Positions 6,416 through 7,812 of a stretch of DNA of 7,812 nucleotides are shown one piece after another. Below the pieces are notes generated by a model. It was not told the DNA's origin and did not search any database. It saw only the letters and a list, made by a program, of their open reading frames with translations. Position 1 is the first letter of the stretch. Every line of letters starts with the position of its first letter. This stretch comes from JBOFEH01 sp051650265 (GTDB lineage: Bacteria; Bacillota; Clostridia; Lachnospirales; Cellulosilyticaceae). The stretch lies in contig JBOFIR010000121.1 of NCBI GenBank assembly GCA_051650265.1, positions 1 through 7,812 of the forward strand, in the 5' to 3' direction. Position numbers and translations under genes: made by a program.

Positions 6416-7640
6416 TTTTTTTCCATTGTTTCCAGTAAACCATTCTTAGTCTTCGCCTCATCCATTCGTCTGTTCTCATAAGCAGTTGCTTCATATCCGC
6501 TATTTTAAAGTAATTAATCCATCCTCTGATATACCTTTTCAGTTTGTCTATTCGTTTCTCATTTCCATACCCATTACTTCTCTGCGTATGTTCTTTCACT
6601 TTTGACTTCATCTTAGCTATCGTTTTTGGATGTACTCTCAACCTCATACCATCTTTATTCTTATAGAATGAAAAACCTAGAAATTTCACTTTTCCTATGT
6701 ATGCTACCTCTGTTTTCTCATGGTTCACCCTTAGGTATAGTTTCTTTTCTATAAATGGCACAATCTTCTCAAGTGTACGTTTTGCACTTTTCTTACTTTT
6801 ACACAGTATCATCAGGTCATCTGCATATCTTACAAACTTATGTCCTCGCCTTTCTAGTTCTTGGTCTAGTTCGTTGAGCATGATATTACTTAAAAGTGGA
6901 CTTAGTGGACCTCCTTGCGGTACACCTACTCCCGTTTTCTTAAATGTATGTTTCTCTACAACTCCAGCTTTCAAGAATTTATGGATGAGCGAAATGACTC
7001 TTCCATCTTTGATTGTACGTGACAGTATTTCGATGAGTTTACTTTGATTGACTGTATTAAAGTATTTCTCTAAGTCCATATCTACCACGTACTTGTAGCC
7101 TTTGTTCCCCTCTTCAATACATTTAGCCATAGCATCATGTGCTTTCCTTCTTGGTCTAAATCCATAACTACTTTCTGAGAATTGCTTTTCGTAGATTGGG
7201 GTTAATACTTGGGCTATTGCTTGTTGTATTACCCGATCTACTACTGTTGGAATCCCTAGTTTTCTTACTTTTCCTTTATCTTCTTTTGGTATTTCTACCC
7301 TTCTTACAGGATTCGGTCGGTATTTACCTTCCTTGATTTGTTCGATTAGTGTCTTGTTGTTCTCTTTGAGATATGCTAGAAGATGCTCTACTCCCATCCC
7401 ATCAATCCCTCCTGCACCTTTATTAGATTTCACTTTCTCAAACGCTTGGTTTAAGTTGTTTCTATCTAATATTTTCTCTAGCAAACCATCCTTTGACATG
7501 CCTGTGTTAGTGATGTTGTTTTCAGTTATCCTTGAAGAAGCATACACTTCTGCATACTCTTTCTGTTCCGCAGATACCATTTGCAGATAGTTTTCTATTT
7601 GAAGTTGTCTGTATTTAATTCCTTCTTTAGTAACATTCAT
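6399..7640 (-). CDS. ltrA: Group II intron reverse transcriptase/maturase, frameshifted near the C-terminus
   Basis: This protein helps the intron RNA splice and copies it back into DNA. The frame as read has 413 aa. An N-terminal extension (1-52) precedes the reverse transcriptase domain: LLEKILDRNNLNQAF (53-67), GGIDGM (77-82), SYGFRPRRKAHDA (158-170), VDMDLEKYF with catalytic D189 (186-194), PQGGPLSPLLSN (241-252), YADD (272-275) and KVKFLGFSF (317-325). The maturase (X) domain follows to about 406 (GWINYFKIADMK, DEWMRRRLRM). No HNH endonuclease domain is present. N195 replaces the Asp usual after F in the DLEKFFD motif. The frame then enters an A8 run and stops after seven foreign residues (NQNEI end), while the normal C-terminus lies in another frame down to 6221. 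The ATG at 7640 has a perfect AGGAGG site (7650-7655) 9 nt upstream. It may be inactive, or rescued by slippage. A sequencing error in the homopolymer is also possible. Confidence 0.92.
   Translation of the reverse strand: MNVTKEGIKYRQLQIENYLQMVSAEQKEYAEVYASSRITENNITNTGMSKDGLLEKILDRNNLNQAFEKVKSNKGAGGIDGMGVEHLLAYLKENNKTLIEQIKEGKYRPNPVRRVEIPKEDKGKVRKLGIPTVVDRVIQQAIAQVLTPIYEKQFSESSYGFRPRRKAHDAMAKCIEEGNKGYKYVVDMDLEKYFNTVNQSKLIEILSRTIKDGRVISLIHKFLKAGVVEKHTFKKTGVGVPQGGPLSPLLSNIMLNELDQELERRGHKFVRYADDLMILCKSKKSAKRTLEKIVPFIEKKLYLRVNHEKTEVAYIGKVKFLGFSFYKNKDGMRLRVHPKTIAKMKSKVKEHTQRSNGYGNEKRIDKLKRYIRGWINYFKIADMKQLLMRTDEWMRRRLRMVYWKQWKKNQNEI
6415..6422 (-). other. A8 run at the maturase frameshift
   Basis: Eight consecutive A on the coding strand follow TGG AAA CAA TGG in the maturase gene. 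Seven would keep the conserved frame, and eight shift it. Runs of this length are known sites of RNA polymerase slippage, replication slippage and sequencing error, so all three explanations remain open. Confidence 0.85.
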
Positions 7641-7812
7641 TGACTTTCACCTCCTAAAGTTCAGTCCTTCCGGAATGGTGTTAACCCCATTTCGTACTAT
7701 GACCTCTGCTGACTTCTCATGATAAATCTTATTTCAACCGTATTTCATACACTTTGTTTCCATACGTCCATGAGACCTCCCCAGGTAAGAACACAATCTT
7801 TCCTTCCATCTA
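7641..7812 (-). ncRNA. Group II intron ribozyme segment upstream of the maturase
   Basis: There is no gene in these 172 bases. On the minus strand they contain the conserved segment at 7701-7720, typical of the region before domain IV. A small stem, AATGG (7674-7678) against CCATT (7687-7691), lies before the maturase ribosome site. Together with the downstream domain V this is intron RNA. Domain I and the exon-binding sites are outside the window. Confidence 0.65.

Larger units (their letters stand above)
6142..7812 (-). mobile_element. Group II intron, 3' portion (5' end outside the window)
   Basis: This is a self-splicing retroelement. On the minus strand it runs from ribozyme sequence before the maturase (7812-7641), through the maturase gene in domain IV, to domains V and VI. 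The predicted 3' splice site follows the last T at 6142, with sequence CTACTCGAT ending in the usual A-pyrimidine. The conserved segment around 7701-7720 (AGTCAGCAGAGGTCATAGTA on the minus strand) resembles the part of group II introns shortly before domain IV. No 5' GTGYG start is visible, so the 5' boundary and 5' exon are off the right edge. The encoded protein has no endonuclease domain and domain V has a CGC triad, which favours a group IIC-like lineage. The class was not verified by alignment. Confidence 0.9.

Noticed and set aside
6415..6422. Classical -1 programmed ribosomal frameshift at the A8 run
   Set aside because: A -1 shift leads to the wrong frame. Only +1, -2 or a transcript lacking one A restores the conserved C-terminus.
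6697..7047. 116-codon plus-strand frame opposite the maturase
   Set aside because: It is a shadow of the conserved reverse transcriptase domain on the other strand and has no recognisable motif.
7641..7812. Search for the intron 5' end (GTGYG) inside the window
   Set aside because: No convincing start motif is seen, and introns of this kind have several hundred bases before the maturase, so the 5' end is taken to be outside.

Overview
The window looks like chromosome from an AT-rich, low-GC Gram-positive bacterium, most likely a member of the Clostridia. Three things point there: an oppABCDF peptide-uptake operon with a lipoprotein binding protein (Gram-positive style), strong purine-rich Shine-Dalgarno sites, and a group II intron maturase of the type common in Clostridia. 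The species cannot be told from the sequence alone. All supported genes lie on the minus strand, so the window reads from right to left.

Right part (about 7812 down to 6142): the 3' portion of a group II intron. It holds the reverse transcriptase/maturase gene (start at 7640), then a textbook domain V (6186-6217) and domain VI, with a predicted 3' splice site at 6142. The 5' end of the intron is outside the window. The maturase frame is broken near its C-terminus by a run of eight A (6415-6422). The missing 64 residues are intact in another frame and end at 6221, immediately before domain V.

Middle (6141-5900): non-coding DNA between the intron and oppA. It holds a good sigma-A type promoter candidate (TTAACA, 17 bp, extended TATAAA), an inverted repeat flanking its -10 box, and a leader of roughly 165 nt with a small stem-loop and a 12-bp palindrome. 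The intron sits just upstream of the promoter and leaves it intact.

Central 5.6 kb (5899-303): oppA, oppB, oppC, oppD and oppF in one direction with short gaps or overlaps. They form a complete oligopeptide ABC importer: the lipoprotein OppA captures peptides outside the membrane, OppB and OppC form the channel, and OppD and OppF hydrolyse ATP. A hairpin between oppA and oppB may allow more binding protein than transporter to be made. A 15-bp hairpin directly after oppF is the likely operon terminator.

Left end (224-7): a promoter followed by tRNA-Glu(UUC) and tRNA-Pro(UGG), 5 nt apart, neither with an encoded CCA tail. This tRNA cluster may continue past the left edge. I see no CRISPR array, defence system or other clearly undescribed system here. 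The most notable signal is the slippery-run frameshift in the otherwise intact maturase.
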